64,000 bases of DNA from Paenibacillus taichungensis (GTDB taxonomy: Bacteria > Bacillota > Bacilli > Paenibacillales > Paenibacillaceae), in NCBI RefSeq assembly GCF_013359905.1, contig NZ_JABMCC010000112.1:496001-560000 (forward strand). Direction: 5' to 3'. The notes under the pieces are model-generated. The model had not been told where the DNA came from and ran no database searches. It worked only from the letters and a program-made list of their open reading frames with translations. This document shows positions 17,855-26,963 of the stretch, in pieces. Within the stretch, counting starts at the first letter, position 1. Each line of letters opens with the position of its first letter. The position numbers were made by a program, and so were the translations under genes.

Positions 17855-18115
17855 TCCCGAAAAGTCAAAAAAGAGTCACTTGCGATCGTCCCTTCTGTCT
17901 CGGTCCTCTTCGGCTCAGAGCAGAATCCAACAACTCACTTTACTACTATTCCTGCCTTGTCACTGCAACATTTTAAAAGCAGAACAAAGCATACTATTGC
18001 CGGAGTGCAATTCGGTCTGCATTAGCCGATATCGCCTCACGAACACAGTATACCAAAGTTCTGCCCAAAGTTCACGTCTTATGTTCATTTTAACGGTGTA
18101 AATTCGACAAATTGT
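17855..18115 (-). promoter_or_regulatory. birA-panB intergenic leader, structured
   Basis: No gene is supported. On the minus strand a TATACT -10-like element is followed by several small perfect hairpins, including ATTGC-actccg-GCAAT and CTGC-N12-GCAG, before the hairpin at 17826-17854. No T-box specifier or AGGGTGG core is present. It may be a panB leader; this is inference. Confidence 0.4.
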
Positions 18116-19093
18116 TTAATTTATCAATGAAACTTCACCGGAGTATACCGATTCACGCTCACCGTTTTTCTTCTCCAAAATCAATGCACCAGAAGGATCA
18201 AGCCCTATGGCTGTACCTTCGATGATACCCTGCGGATTAGCCACCTTAATTTCACGGTTCATGGATACGGACAAAGCTTCCCAGAGCGAAGAGATCACGC
18301 CGAACCCTTCTTTTTGATACAAATAATACAAACGCTCCAATTCCGAGAGAATGGCCGCTGCAAGTTTGGTTCGGTCTATCGTTTGTCCGGTCTCCATCTT
18401 AAGTGAAGTAGCAATTGATATCAGATCCTCGGGATAATCCTTGGGATCGAAGTTCACATCTACGCCTATGCCTGCGATACAGTACCGTAATTCGTGATCT
18501 TCAACGGTTGATTCAAGCAGAATCCCGCATACCTTGCGACCATCAATTAAAAGATCATTAGGCCATTTGATACCGGCATCAGCGCCTGTATACGATCTAA
18601 TCGCACGACACACCGCCACACCCGTTAATAATGTAAGCTGTGGTGTTTTTTGCAGTGCAAGCTCCGGACGCATTAGAACACTCATCCAGATGCCTCTTCC
18701 CGGTGGTGAGAACCATTTACGTCCAAAGCGGCCTCGTCCACCCGTCTGTTTTTCTGCCAGCACCACTGTCCCTTCGCCCTGCCCCTGTTCAGCCATGTGC
18801 TGAACATCACCTTGGGTGGACAATGTGGAATTCAGAATGATTGCCTTCCGACCAAACACCGTCGTTTCCAGTGCCAGTTGAAGCGCTGTGGCATCGATAC
18901 TGTCCGGTTTCGTGACCAAGCGATACCCTTTGCGAGATACGGCTTCAAACTCATAACCCATGTCACGCAGTTTGTTTACGTGCTTCCACACGGCCGTTCG
19001 GCTAATGGAAAGGTTGCGACTGATCTCTTCACCAGACACAAACTCTCCTTCTGCATTTAGTAACATATGTAACAGTTCCTCATGCTTTGTCAT
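18116..19093 (-). CDS. birA: Bifunctional biotin--[acetyl-CoA-carboxylase] ligase / biotin operon repressor
   Basis: 325 residues. The N-terminal winged helix (SGEEISRNLSISRTAVWKHVNKLRDMGYEF) binds operator DNA. The catalytic core has the biotinyl-AMP loop GRGRFGRKWFSPPGRGIW, KWPNDLLIDGRKVCGILLES and the C-terminal SH3-like domain. It attaches biotin to carboxylases and represses biotin genes, none of which lie in this window. The start sits inside the end of cca, a 14-base overlap. Confidence 0.95.
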   Translation of the reverse strand: MTKHEELLHMLLNAEGEFVSGEEISRNLSISRTAVWKHVNKLRDMGYEFEAVSRKGYRLVTKPDSIDATALQLALETTVFGRKAIILNSTLSTQGDVQHMAEQGQGEGTVVLAEKQTGGRGRFGRKWFSPPGRGIWMSVLMRPELALQKTPQLTLLTGVAVCRAIRSYTGADAGIKWPNDLLIDGRKVCGILLESTVEDHELRYCIAGIGVDVNFDPKDYPEDLISIATSLKMETGQTIDRTKLAAAILSELERLYYLYQKEGFGVISSLWEALSVSMNREIKVANPQGIIEGTAIGLDPSGALILEKKNGERESVYSGEVSLIN

Positions 19094-20378
19094 CTGCAGC
19101 CACCCGCTTTACTTCGTTGGTCAGCATGTCATGCTGATTCGCTATATTTCCGATCGCAGTCTCTCTTAAGAGATGTTTCATCAGTTGTCCAAGCCATGGT
19201 CCACCCTTACGTCCAAGCAGCTGTAGAATGTTCTCACCTGTAATTTGCAAATCTTTCAGTTCGTGCACCTTCATGGATTGGCTCCATGCAGCGCCTTGGG
19301 ATTGTATTACCACGATCTGTTCTTCGTGTAGGACCTCTTGATCTCGCCAACCTAATGGAAGCAGTGGTTGAATAATGAGCCAGTCCTCTACTGCCTGACG
19401 TCCGCAAGACAGCACAGTTATGATCCATTCTGATCGCAGTGTCTCTTCATCCTTTTGCTCCTGTATGACTTTCTGGATCAACTCTTCGACCTGCAGAACT
19501 CCATTAATGCGGGAACGATCTTCATTAGAAAACGTCCATTTTCGAAGCAAAGCATCTGCTTCATCCTTGGTATAATGGCCTGCAATCAGTATCATGGACC
19601 AGCGCAACAAAACGTTCTGTTCCATTAATTGTTCCATATTAGACATGAGGGCTTTATTGAATCGTTCCCTGTGGATTGGTGCCTTCACATGCTCCAGTGC
19701 CTGACTGCGAAACAGCAATTCCAGACCGCGCAGCGGATGGGGGCCTGCCATCATTTTCACCATTTCGGTACGTACTCTCTCCATGGCGATATGTTGGAGC
19801 AGATCCTTTTGATGAACAAGCCCTTTCCAGGTGTTGTAGGCAATTTTGAAATCAAATACCGAAGCAAAACGAACACAGCGAAGCATGCGCAGCGCATCTT
19901 CACCAAACCGTTCTGTCGCCGATCCTACACATCTGACCCGTCCATCCTGGATATCCGATTGTCCGCCGAAAGGATCAACGATATTTCCGTCTTGATCCAT
20001 AGCGAGAGCATTCATGGTGAAGTCACGCCGCTGCAAATCTTCTTTGACATCCTGCACAAATTGAACGGCAGCGGGTCTTCGATTATCCTTATATTCAGAT
20101 TCAGTGCGGAACGTTGTAACTTCAAAGTAAAAACCTCCTGAACGTACAGTAACCGTTCCATGCTGGAGGCCCGTAGGAATGCAATCCGCAAACAGTTCCA
20201 TGACTTGCTCAGGAGAAGCGGACGTGGTGATATCCATATCATCCACGCTACGTTCCAGCAGTTCATCACGCACACAACCACCGACCCAATAAGCTTCGTA
20301 TCCTTTTTCATTTAATGTTCGCAGCACCTGTTCACTTTGTCTTGCCATTTCATGATCTACCTGTGTCCATTGAACCAC
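19080..20378 (-). CDS. cca: CCA-adding tRNA nucleotidyltransferase
   Basis: 432 residues, class II family. The nucleotidyltransferase head has YWVGGCVRDELLERSVDDMDITTSA with the metal-binding DxD. RRDFTMNALA and RFGEDALRMLRCVRFA follow. It adds or repairs the 3' CCA of tRNAs. The start is GTG at 20378, preceded by GGGGTGAGA. It is located in the bshA-cca-birA order of Bacillus. Confidence 0.94.
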   Translation of the reverse strand: MVQWTQVDHEMARQSEQVLRTLNEKGYEAYWVGGCVRDELLERSVDDMDITTSASPEQVMELFADCIPTGLQHGTVTVRSGGFYFEVTTFRTESEYKDNRRPAAVQFVQDVKEDLQRRDFTMNALAMDQDGNIVDPFGGQSDIQDGRVRCVGSATERFGEDALRMLRCVRFASVFDFKIAYNTWKGLVHQKDLLQHIAMERVRTEMVKMMAGPHPLRGLELLFRSQALEHVKAPIHRERFNKALMSNMEQLMEQNVLLRWSMILIAGHYTKDEADALLRKWTFSNEDRSRINGVLQVEELIQKVIQEQKDEETLRSEWIITVLSCGRQAVEDWLIIQPLLPLGWRDQEVLHEEQIVVIQSQGAAWSQSMKVHELKDLQITGENILQLLGRKGGPWLGQLMKHLLRETAIGNIANQHDMLTNEVKRVAADDKA

Positions 20379-20459
20379 TTACTCTCACCCCATAACTACG
20401 TGTTGCTTGGTGTGGCTTACACAGATATATTTCCAAGATGGAACAATCCTATCTGACAA

Positions 20460-21620
20460 TCAGCCACAAACCGGCTTCAGATTCGGAACTTCACGTCCCA
20501 GCACCCGGTAGTATATTTGTTCATATTCATGCCGAATAGCATCGTTGCAGAAATCATGGTGTGCCCGTTTCAGGCACGCTTCTCTAAAGTCCGCTGTCAA
20601 ACGGTCGTCTGTCAACAAACGAATCGTGTTCTCCGCCATCGATTGCGTGTCACCGATTGGAGACAAAAATCCGGTCTTGCCGTGCAATACCAATTCAGGG
20701 ATCCCCCCTGCTATTGAACCAATGGTAGGTACACCACAAGCCATGGCTTCGAGTGCCACCAGACCAAAGCTTTCCTTCTCCGACGGCAGCATAAGCACAT
20801 CAGCCATTGAAATGACTTGAGCAATATCATCCTGCTTGCCTAGGAAATGGACCTTGTCATTCAGTCCAAGCTCATTAATCTTCCATTGAATCTTCGGCAA
20901 ATCCGGTCCTTCTCCAACAAATAACAGTTTGGCTGGTACTTGCTCCTGTACTTGACGGAACACTTCTACCACATCCTGTGTTCTCTTCACTGGACGGAAG
21001 TTGGAAATATGCATCAGTATTTTTTCGTGAGGTGCTGCGAAGTCTCTACGCAGACTTGCTGCATCACGTGGATAATAAATTCTTTTATCAATAAAGTTAT
21101 AGGTCAGATCGATTGGACGCCTAATATCCAGCAAATCAACCGTTTCACGAATTAAATCCTGGGATACGGCCGTAACCGCATCACTCTCGTTGATGGCAAG
21201 TCGAATCAGATCCTTCAGCGACTCATCCTGCGCCAGTACGGTAATATCTGTTCCGTGTAACGTTGTGACCACCTTTAAATCCTCACCAACCATTTGTTTT
21301 GCCAAGAAGGCACACACCGCATGGGGCACTGCATAATGTACATGCAGCAGATCCAGCTGCTGTGCTTTGGCTACTTGCGCCATTTTCGTGGCCAATGACA
21401 GGTCATACGGTGGATAACGGAAGACGTAATAATCGTTGACCTCAACTTCATGATAAAAAATATTTTTCTGAAATTTACCCAGTCTAAACGGGATACTATT
21501 GGCAATAAAGTGAACCTGGTGACCCTGTTCGGCAAGCAATTTGCCCAGCTCCGTTGCGACAACGCCAGACCCTCCGAGGGACGGATAACAGGTAATACCA
21601 ATTTTTAGCTTTTGATCCAT
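20460..21620 (-). CDS. bshA: N-acetyl-alpha-D-glucosaminyl L-malate synthase (bacillithiol)
   Basis: 386 residues, GT4 glycosyltransferase. The N-terminal CYPSLGGSGVVATELGKLLAEQGH and HVHYAVPHAVCAFLAKQ are characteristic of BshA, and the donor-binding C-terminal domain has LPSEKESFGLVALEAMACGVPT. It joins UDP-GlcNAc and L-malate, the first step of bacillithiol, the low-molecular-weight thiol of Firmicutes. bshB1 is just upstream. Confidence 0.95.
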   Translation of the reverse strand: MDQKLKIGITCYPSLGGSGVVATELGKLLAEQGHQVHFIANSIPFRLGKFQKNIFYHEVEVNDYYVFRYPPYDLSLATKMAQVAKAQQLDLLHVHYAVPHAVCAFLAKQMVGEDLKVVTTLHGTDITVLAQDESLKDLIRLAINESDAVTAVSQDLIRETVDLLDIRRPIDLTYNFIDKRIYYPRDAASLRRDFAAPHEKILMHISNFRPVKRTQDVVEVFRQVQEQVPAKLLFVGEGPDLPKIQWKINELGLNDKVHFLGKQDDIAQVISMADVLMLPSEKESFGLVALEAMACGVPTIGSIAGGIPELVLHGKTGFLSPIGDTQSMAENTIRLLTDDRLTADFREACLKRAHHDFCNDAIRHEYEQIYYRVLGREVPNLKPVCG

Positions 21621-21716
21621 CCGGTGGACGCTCCTTTAATCTCCCGCGTGTGCAGGTTGATGTAATGCAACGGAAATGCAATTGATAAATGATTTATACG
21701 AGCAAGTTCGATCGTT

Positions 21717-22418
21717 TTATGACTTGGCTGCTTGGCCAAATTGATGAACTACATAAGGTGTAATGCTAGCGAACCCTTCTGCAAAAGGAATGAGGCTCCG
21801 CTGTCCGAGCAAAGAATCCCGGGCTTTCACACGTTCAATATATCCTTGAGTCAATGGAGTGGCAACTGCGCCTTCTCCCAATTCGAACTGGGAACGATAA
21901 CTTAGCAATGAATTTTCCTTCTGCTCATAGTGTTCCGTAATATCCACAATCAAATCCGTTGGTCCGATATCGTTAATGAAGTAAAAATACAATTCTTTCA
22001 CTTGAACTGCGGGCATGTCCGGCTTATAGTTTCTAAGCTTGGCATTAAAGACAGCCTCCTGCACCAGCTTGCTGCACATTACATGATCTGGGTGACGATC
22101 CTCCCAATATGGCGCAAACACGATTCGAGGGGCATGACGCCGTATCTCGGCAGTCACAGCTTCGATGTGTTCAGGAGTAATATACAGCCCCCGATCAGGC
22201 AAACCGAGATTGCTTCGACACGAAAGACCGAGGACGCGGGAGGCTTGCTCCGCTTCCTCGGCTCTGCGCTCTACCGTCCCGTTGGAAGACATCTCCGCTC
22301 GGGTCAGATCACACACGCCTACTTTCAGTCCAGCTGCAGTATGTTTGGCAATCGTTCCTGCCATCCCAATCTCTGCATCATCCGCGTGTGCACCAAATAT
22401 GAGAATGTCCAAACTCAT
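21717..22418 (-). CDS. bshB1: Bacillithiol biosynthesis deacetylase BshB1
   Basis: 233 residues, LmbE-like zinc deacetylase. Metal motif GAHADDAEIGMAGT (AHPDD type), then the family segment CDLTRAEMSSNGTVERRAEEA and the distal HPDHVMCSKLV. It removes the acetyl group from GlcNAc-malate, the second bacillithiol step. The start overlaps the stop of mgsA by ATGA; bshA follows 96 bases later. Confidence 0.95.
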   Translation of the reverse strand: MSLDILIFGAHADDAEIGMAGTIAKHTAAGLKVGVCDLTRAEMSSNGTVERRAEEAEQASRVLGLSCRSNLGLPDRGLYITPEHIEAVTAEIRRHAPRIVFAPYWEDRHPDHVMCSKLVQEAVFNAKLRNYKPDMPAVQVKELYFYFINDIGPTDLIVDITEHYEQKENSLLSYRSQFELGEGAVATPLTQGYIERVKARDSLLGQRSLIPFAEGFASITPYVVHQFGQAAKS

Positions 22419-22855
22419 TGAGCATCACCCGAATTCAATCCACCCTCAGGCTTGTATTTATGTACAAGCTCTCTCCAGCCAAAATCACCGCGATCGAGCG
22501 CTTTGACGAGAATTTCTGCAGTTGCAATATTCGTAGCAAGCGGAATCCCCTGTACATCGCACAGACGCAGCAAAGCGTTAATATCTGGTTCATGAGGCTG
22601 TGCCATCAATGGATCACGCAGGAAAATAATCAAATCCATCTCATTTTGTGCAACCAAGGCTCCGATCTGTTGATCTCCGCCCAGTGGACCGGATTCAAAC
22701 CGATGGATTTGTAGTGAGGTTCCTTCCATAATACGAAGACCTGTTGTACCTGTCGAGTATAATTGATGGTCTGTAAATACGTTTTCGTAGGCTGTCACGA
22801 AGTTAACCATCTCTTCTTTTTTGCGATCATGGGCAATAAATGCAATTTTCAACAT
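22415..22855 (-). CDS. mgsA: Methylglyoxal synthase
   Basis: 146 residues, usual length. Converts dihydroxyacetone phosphate to methylglyoxal as a bypass of lower glycolysis under phosphate stress. IAFIAHDRKKEEMVNF, the phosphate loop STGTTGL, SGPLGGDQQIGA and FLRDPL with the catalytic Asp are all present. Its ribosome site (AAAAGGAG) abuts the miniature element that separates it from dapB. Confidence 0.96.
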   Translation of the reverse strand: MLKIAFIAHDRKKEEMVNFVTAYENVFTDHQLYSTGTTGLRIMEGTSLQIHRFESGPLGGDQQIGALVAQNEMDLIIFLRDPLMAQPHEPDINALLRLCDVQGIPLATNIATAEILVKALDRGDFGWRELVHKYKPEGGLNSGDAQ

Positions 22856-22872
22856 GACAATCTCCTTTTAGT

Positions 22873-23084
22873 GTGTGTTCAAAAAGTCAGGTTTTCAGCA
22901 CCAAGAAGGTTGGATGAAGCTAGGGACTGAGTAGCGGAGCTACACGTTTTCGGAGAAAACGGCTTCGGAAGCATATGCTTGCGAACCTACGTGAGCAACG
23001 GAAGGCCTGGCTTCATTCAAGATTCGATGTCGTATACGCTTCTCGAGTGACCTCGTGATCAAAAGTTGACTTTTTGAACTACCT
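22873..23084. repeat. MITE-like element between mgsA and dapB
   Basis: 212 bases bounded by imperfect terminal inverted repeats. The inner 13 bases (GTTCAAAAAGTCA on one side) match perfectly in inverted orientation. The octamer CTTTTAGT flanks both ends directly, at 22865-22872 and 23085-23092, as expected of a target duplication. There is no coding capacity. An internal module (about 22931-22985) resembles one inside the element at 32673-32903. Confidence 0.75.
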
Positions 23085-23087
23085 CTT

Positions 23088-23891
23088 TTAGTCGATAAAG
23101 TGATCAAATCCGTAGATAAGTCCTGTATATTCCATAACCTTCTGTACACCAATCTTAACACCAGGCATATAACCTGCACGCTCATAGGAATCATGACGGA
23201 TTTTGAGGGATTGGCCAAAGTCTCCAAATACCACTTCCTGCTGGGCGAATACCCCCGGCAACCGAACACTATGAATTCGGAAACCATTATAATATCCACC
23301 ACGCGATCCTTCGATCGTCTCTTCTTCATTCGGATTACCCTGACGAAGTTCCTCGCGGTTTGCTGCAATTAGCTCGGCTGTTTTGATTGCTGTACCCGAA
23401 GGAGCATCCAGCTTCTGATCCCCGTGATATTCGATGATCTCCACATTCGGCATATGTTTGGCAGCCTGTGCGGCAAATCTCATCATCAGAATAGCACCGA
23501 TTGAGAAGTTCGGGGCAATCAACCCTCCAATTCCTTTGTCCTGACACTGCTTGTCCAGCTGTTCGATCTGTTCCGGCGTAAAGCCGGTAACACCCATAAC
23601 AGGTCTGACCCCATGACGGATCGCAATCTCTGTATGAGCAAAGGCATATTGAGGGACTGTGAAGTCCACCATAACCTGTGGTTTAGTCTCTGCAAAAGCC
23701 ATCTCGATATCATCGGTCAGAAGCACCCCACATTCGGACAGACCGACAAGTGTTCCGGCATCCGTGCCTACTCCGGAGCGGTTGACCGCTGCGGCGAGCT
23801 CTAGTTCAGGATCTTGAAGCACCAGTTTCACTACTTCACGGCCCATCCGGCCAGCTGCTCCGATTACGGCAACTCTTATTACTTCACTCAT
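23088..23891 (-). CDS. dapB: 4-hydroxy-tetrahydrodipicolinate reductase
   Basis: 267 residues. Rossmann motif VIGAAGRMGREVVKLV at the N-terminus, NFSIGAILMM, and the substrate loop EYHGDQKLDAPSGTA with catalytic Lys. The C-terminal SVRLPGVFAQQEVVFGDFG is typical. It catalyses the NAD(P)H-dependent reduction in the lysine, meso-DAP and dipicolinate pathway. The stop codon lies inside the octamer duplicated by the neighbouring insertion. Confidence 0.96.
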   Translation of the reverse strand: MSEVIRVAVIGAAGRMGREVVKLVLQDPELELAAAVNRSGVGTDAGTLVGLSECGVLLTDDIEMAFAETKPQVMVDFTVPQYAFAHTEIAIRHGVRPVMGVTGFTPEQIEQLDKQCQDKGIGGLIAPNFSIGAILMMRFAAQAAKHMPNVEIIEYHGDQKLDAPSGTAIKTAELIAANREELRQGNPNEEETIEGSRGGYYNGFRIHSVRLPGVFAQQEVVFGDFGQSLKIRHDSYERAGYMPGVKIGVQKVMEYTGLIYGFDHFID

Positions 23892-23971
23892 CTTGACTGC
23901 ATCTCCTCACTATATTGGTTCGATTGGTTAAATCCATTCAAAAGATCTCCATCCCGCTATGAAACGGCATC

Positions 23972-24496
23972 TTATTGAATGGATTTCATACGCTGCTTAA
24001 TTTCCTGTAACAATAGATGCAGTTGATCATTCTGCGGGTCCAGCAACAATGCGTCACGAACGGAACGGGTTGCAAGGTCGAACTCATTCAGATCACTGTG
24101 AGCAAGAGCAAGCATGATATGAGCTTCCACATATAACGGGTCAAGTTTTACTGCCTGTTTCAGCAGATCGGCCGCCTGCACATATCGTTCATGCGTTCCG
24201 TTTCCGGCCTGTTCAAGCAGCACCTTGGCCTGAAGGCTTATCTGTTTGGCTTCCAGGGTCTGCAAATGCAAAACATACTCCTCTATCCCTTGTGACAGTT
24301 CAACAGCCTTACGGGCATATTCAAGCGCTGGAACAAGGTGTTGACTACGAGCATGTGTAATGGAACAACGATAATAGAGCTCCGCATGTTCCGGGTAAGC
24401 ATTAATGGCAGATTCAAACCAACGAATCGCCTGCTCAAAATCATTTTGCAAAATACAGCGGTAAGCATGCTGCATATACTCTTCCGGTTTCATCAT
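23972..24496 (-). CDS. TPR-repeat protein
   Basis: 174 residues with tetratricopeptide-like helix pairs: AYRCILQNDFEQAIRWFESAI, ELYYRCSITHARSQHLVPALEYA, ADLLKQAVKLDPLYVEAHIMLALA and DEFDLATRSV-like units. The ATG at 24496 follows GGGAGGG with 9 nt spacing; a longer frame upstream would run into the mazG gene. It sits between mazG and dapB. The partner is unknown. Confidence 0.75.
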   Translation of the reverse strand: MMKPEEYMQHAYRCILQNDFEQAIRWFESAINAYPEHAELYYRCSITHARSQHLVPALEYARKAVELSQGIEEYVLHLQTLEAKQISLQAKVLLEQAGNGTHERYVQAADLLKQAVKLDPLYVEAHIMLALAHSDLNEFDLATRSVRDALLLDPQNDQLHLLLQEIKQRMKSIQ

Positions 24497-24548
24497 CCAA
24501 GCTGTCCCTCCCCCATTGAGGTGATGGTACAGCATATGTAATCTACGC

Positions 24549-24878
24549 CTAATCGGTGTTTTTTGGCGTCCACCGATTTGCATCGCGTGTGTTAAATTTA
24601 TGCATGACTTTGTCGTGCGCCTCTGCCAGATCGATCCCGAGAGAGTTAGCAAAACAAATCGTGATAAATAAAATGTCCCCGAGCTCAAGCTCAATGGAAT
24701 TGTCTGCTTCGGAAGATTTTTTCGGTTTTTCACCGAACTCGTGATTCACTTCCCTTGCAAGCTCTCCCACCTCTTCAGACATACGGGCGAGCATGGCCAG
24801 CGGGCTGAAGTATCCTTCTTTGAACTGGGAAATATACAGATCAACCTCACGCTGCATTTCTGCAATGCTTTTCTCCAT
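24549..24878 (-). CDS. MazG-type nucleotide pyrophosphohydrolase (YpjD-like)
   Basis: 109 residues. Metal-binding motifs of the MazG fold are present: SEEVGELAREV (EExxE) near residue 36 and ELELGDILF (ExxD) near residue 65. It likely hydrolyses non-canonical NTPs. YpjD lies in the same position next to ypjC and dapB in B. subtilis. It is divergent from the YitT-family gene. Confidence 0.88.
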   Translation of the reverse strand: MEKSIAEMQREVDLYISQFKEGYFSPLAMLARMSEEVGELAREVNHEFGEKPKKSSEADNSIELELGDILFITICFANSLGIDLAEAHDKVMHKFNTRDANRWTPKNTD

Positions 24879-25051
24879 GAGAACGGATTCTCCTTTTGAA
24901 ATTGTGTCGTATTTGTTCCTAATATATCAGTTATTTAGATTCACTTCCACCATCATAAACGACAAATCATTTTTAAAGAATCAATAAACAGGTATACTAA
25001 GATGGGAATGATTGCTTTCTCATTCTAATTTGTAAAACGGAGAGGGAACTT

Positions 25052-25921
25052 ATGAGCACTTCCAAAACCTGGGTTCAATTCAAATTGATTCTCCCCATCC
25101 TATTGGGTACGGCATTGTATGCCTTTGGACTTCTGTACTTCATCATCCCCAACCAGCTCATGGAAGGCGGCGTAACCGGGATTACGGTCCTGCTGAATTA
25201 TGCATTCAACATCTCTCCTTCGCTTACAACCTTGGTCGTTAATATTCCACTCTTTCTAGTGGGGCTCAAGATTTTGGGCGGCAGACAGATGATTTATACA
25301 GGCGTGGGTATAGGTGCGCTTACGGTGTTCCTGTGGTTATTTGAAAAAATGATTGATCTTGGCTGGATTGAACCGCTGCATACCGAGAATGACCTTTTAC
25401 TTGCGGCGCTTTACGCTGGGGTTACATTGGGAGCAGGCCTTGGAATCGTTTTCCGCTGGGGCGGAACGACAGGTGGTTCTGACATCATAGCCCGCATTCT
25501 TAATCGAAAATATGGCTGGAGTATGGGACGTGTACTATTAGGTATCGATTTCATCATTATTGGTATCTCACTCGTCTACATTCCCAAAGAAAAAATACTG
25601 TATACCCTTGTGGCTGTATTTATCGCCTCTAAAGTAATCGACTTCATTCAGGAAGGGGCTTATTCGGCCCGCGCATTTATGATCATCAGTGATCATGCAC
25701 CTGAGATTGCAGATTTGATTACCCGTGATATGGATCGCGGCGTAACGCTCATTCCAGCCATTGGTGCGTATTCGAAACAAGCCAAACATGTTGCTTACTG
25801 TGTCATCTCCAGGCAGGAATTCAGACGTTTGCAGACGATTGTGCGTTCGGTTGATCCTAGAGCATTTGTTATTATTAGCGATGTGCATGACGTACATGGA
25901 GAAGGATTTAAGGAAAGCTGA
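25052..25921 (+). CDS. YitT-family membrane protein (YpjC-like)
   Basis: 289 residues, one of the few plus-strand genes. Five or six membrane helices cover residues 10-185, with the family loop GIVFRWGGTTGGSDIIARIL. The C-terminal soluble DUF2179 domain is AYSARAFMIISDHAPEIADLI with GVTLIPAIGAYS. GGAGAGGGA precedes the ATG. The function of this family is unresolved. Synteny with B. subtilis ypjC is clear, but there it is on the same strand as its neighbours. Confidence 0.88.
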   Translation: MSTSKTWVQFKLILPILLGTALYAFGLLYFIIPNQLMEGGVTGITVLLNYAFNISPSLTTLVVNIPLFLVGLKILGGRQMIYTGVGIGALTVFLWLFEKMIDLGWIEPLHTENDLLLAALYAGVTLGAGLGIVFRWGGTTGGSDIIARILNRKYGWSMGRVLLGIDFIIIGISLVYIPKEKILYTLVAVFIASKVIDFIQEGAYSARAFMIISDHAPEIADLITRDMDRGVTLIPAIGAYSKQAKHVAYCVISRQEFRRLQTIVRSVDPRAFVIISDVHDVHGEGFKES

Positions 25922-25945
25922 ACTTTATACTTGTACAAAAAGAAA

Positions 25946-25998
25946 ACCTCTATCTTCAAGAGAAGCGCCACCAGCTGGCCTTCCTTGTAGACAGAGGT
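25946..25998. terminator. Bidirectional terminator between convergent genes
   Basis: AAACCTCTATCT and AGACAGAGGTCTTT form an imperfect stem with A/T runs on both sides. It lies in the gap where the YitT-like and YpjB-like genes converge. Confidence 0.6.
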
Positions 25999-26027
25999 CT
26001 TTGTCATATCATGATGACAGTAATAGC

Positions 26028-26897
26028 TCAACGACGAAACGGAAAAATGCCTTGCTGCTGTGCCCGATATTTACGGTAACCCGCATAACTTAGTGCTGCT
26101 ATGATTATGGAAGTAATCAGCAATCCGGCCGCCCTGCGATTGGGCCCCTGAACAAACGGTACAAAGGCACTTTCGTCCTTTTCACGACCAAACAACTGGT
26201 TCACCAACTCTTCACCATGGGCTACCATACTCTTTAATTGTGCGATGTCAATCTGCTTGGCCTCAGTCAGACCTTTGGTATGAGATAACCAGGCGTCCAG
26301 TTGGGCGATCTCGTAAGGTTCTCGGCGGATCATCGCTGCAGGCCGGATCGTCTCGTAATGCTCCTCCAGCAAGGCATAGCGGCCTGCTATTATCGCCGAA
26401 CTTAACTGCTGGTCTGCCGCGGTTGACAGCGCATCAATATCATTTTTTACAATTTTATAATATTGGAGCCATAGAGGTTTGGCCGGGTTGGCGAGACTAT
26501 CTGCCGCAAGTCGAAGTTTGGCAGAAGCCTGCTGCAAAGACGCATCATCACTTTTCACCCTGACCGCAGCTTCTTTTACTTCAACAATGGTCTCGGATAG
26601 GGCATGAATGCCTTCTACAGTAGTCTGACCCTCAAAGGATATATGCTCCAGACCTTTACTGATTCGCAAAATACTGCCTCTAACCTCTTCAATATCATTC
26701 TCCAAGGCATGTCGATACAGCAGGGCTGCTTCTTCATTTAATTGCTCAATTGAATTTTTGGCTGATACTTGCTGATCTGTATTTCCGTTCGCATCTGTAC
26801 TTTCCGCTGATACGCTGTATGACAAGTTCGTCCAGAACAGTAGAGTCATGAACGACACCACCACAAATCCAGTTTTGATCCTGAACGTTCTCTTCAT
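26028..26897 (-). CDS. Sporulation protein YpjB-like
   Basis: 289 residues. N-terminal signal or anchor helix (about 7-28), a long helical outer domain, then a C-terminal membrane helix (LLITSIIIAALSYAGY) and basic tail. The layout and position next to ypjA and the qcr operon match YpjB of Bacillus, a protein expressed in sporulation with no known activity. GGGAGGG lies 6 nt before the ATG at 26897. Confidence 0.78.
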   Translation of the reverse strand: MKRTFRIKTGFVVVSFMTLLFWTNLSYSVSAESTDANGNTDQQVSAKNSIEQLNEEAALLYRHALENDIEEVRGSILRISKGLEHISFEGQTTVEGIHALSETIVEVKEAAVRVKSDDASLQQASAKLRLAADSLANPAKPLWLQYYKIVKNDIDALSTAADQQLSSAIIAGRYALLEEHYETIRPAAMIRREPYEIAQLDAWLSHTKGLTEAKQIDIAQLKSMVAHGEELVNQLFGREKDESAFVPFVQGPNRRAAGLLITSIIIAALSYAGYRKYRAQQQGIFPFRR

Positions 26898-26963
26898 GGA
26901 CATCCCTCCCACCATCAATGTATGGCAGGGAAGAGTTCCTTAGAACAAGCTTACATGATGAAA

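Noticed and set aside
17855..18115. T-box riboswitch in the birA-panB gap
   Set aside because: No AGGGTGG antiterminator core and no clear stem I; only small hairpins and a terminator are present.
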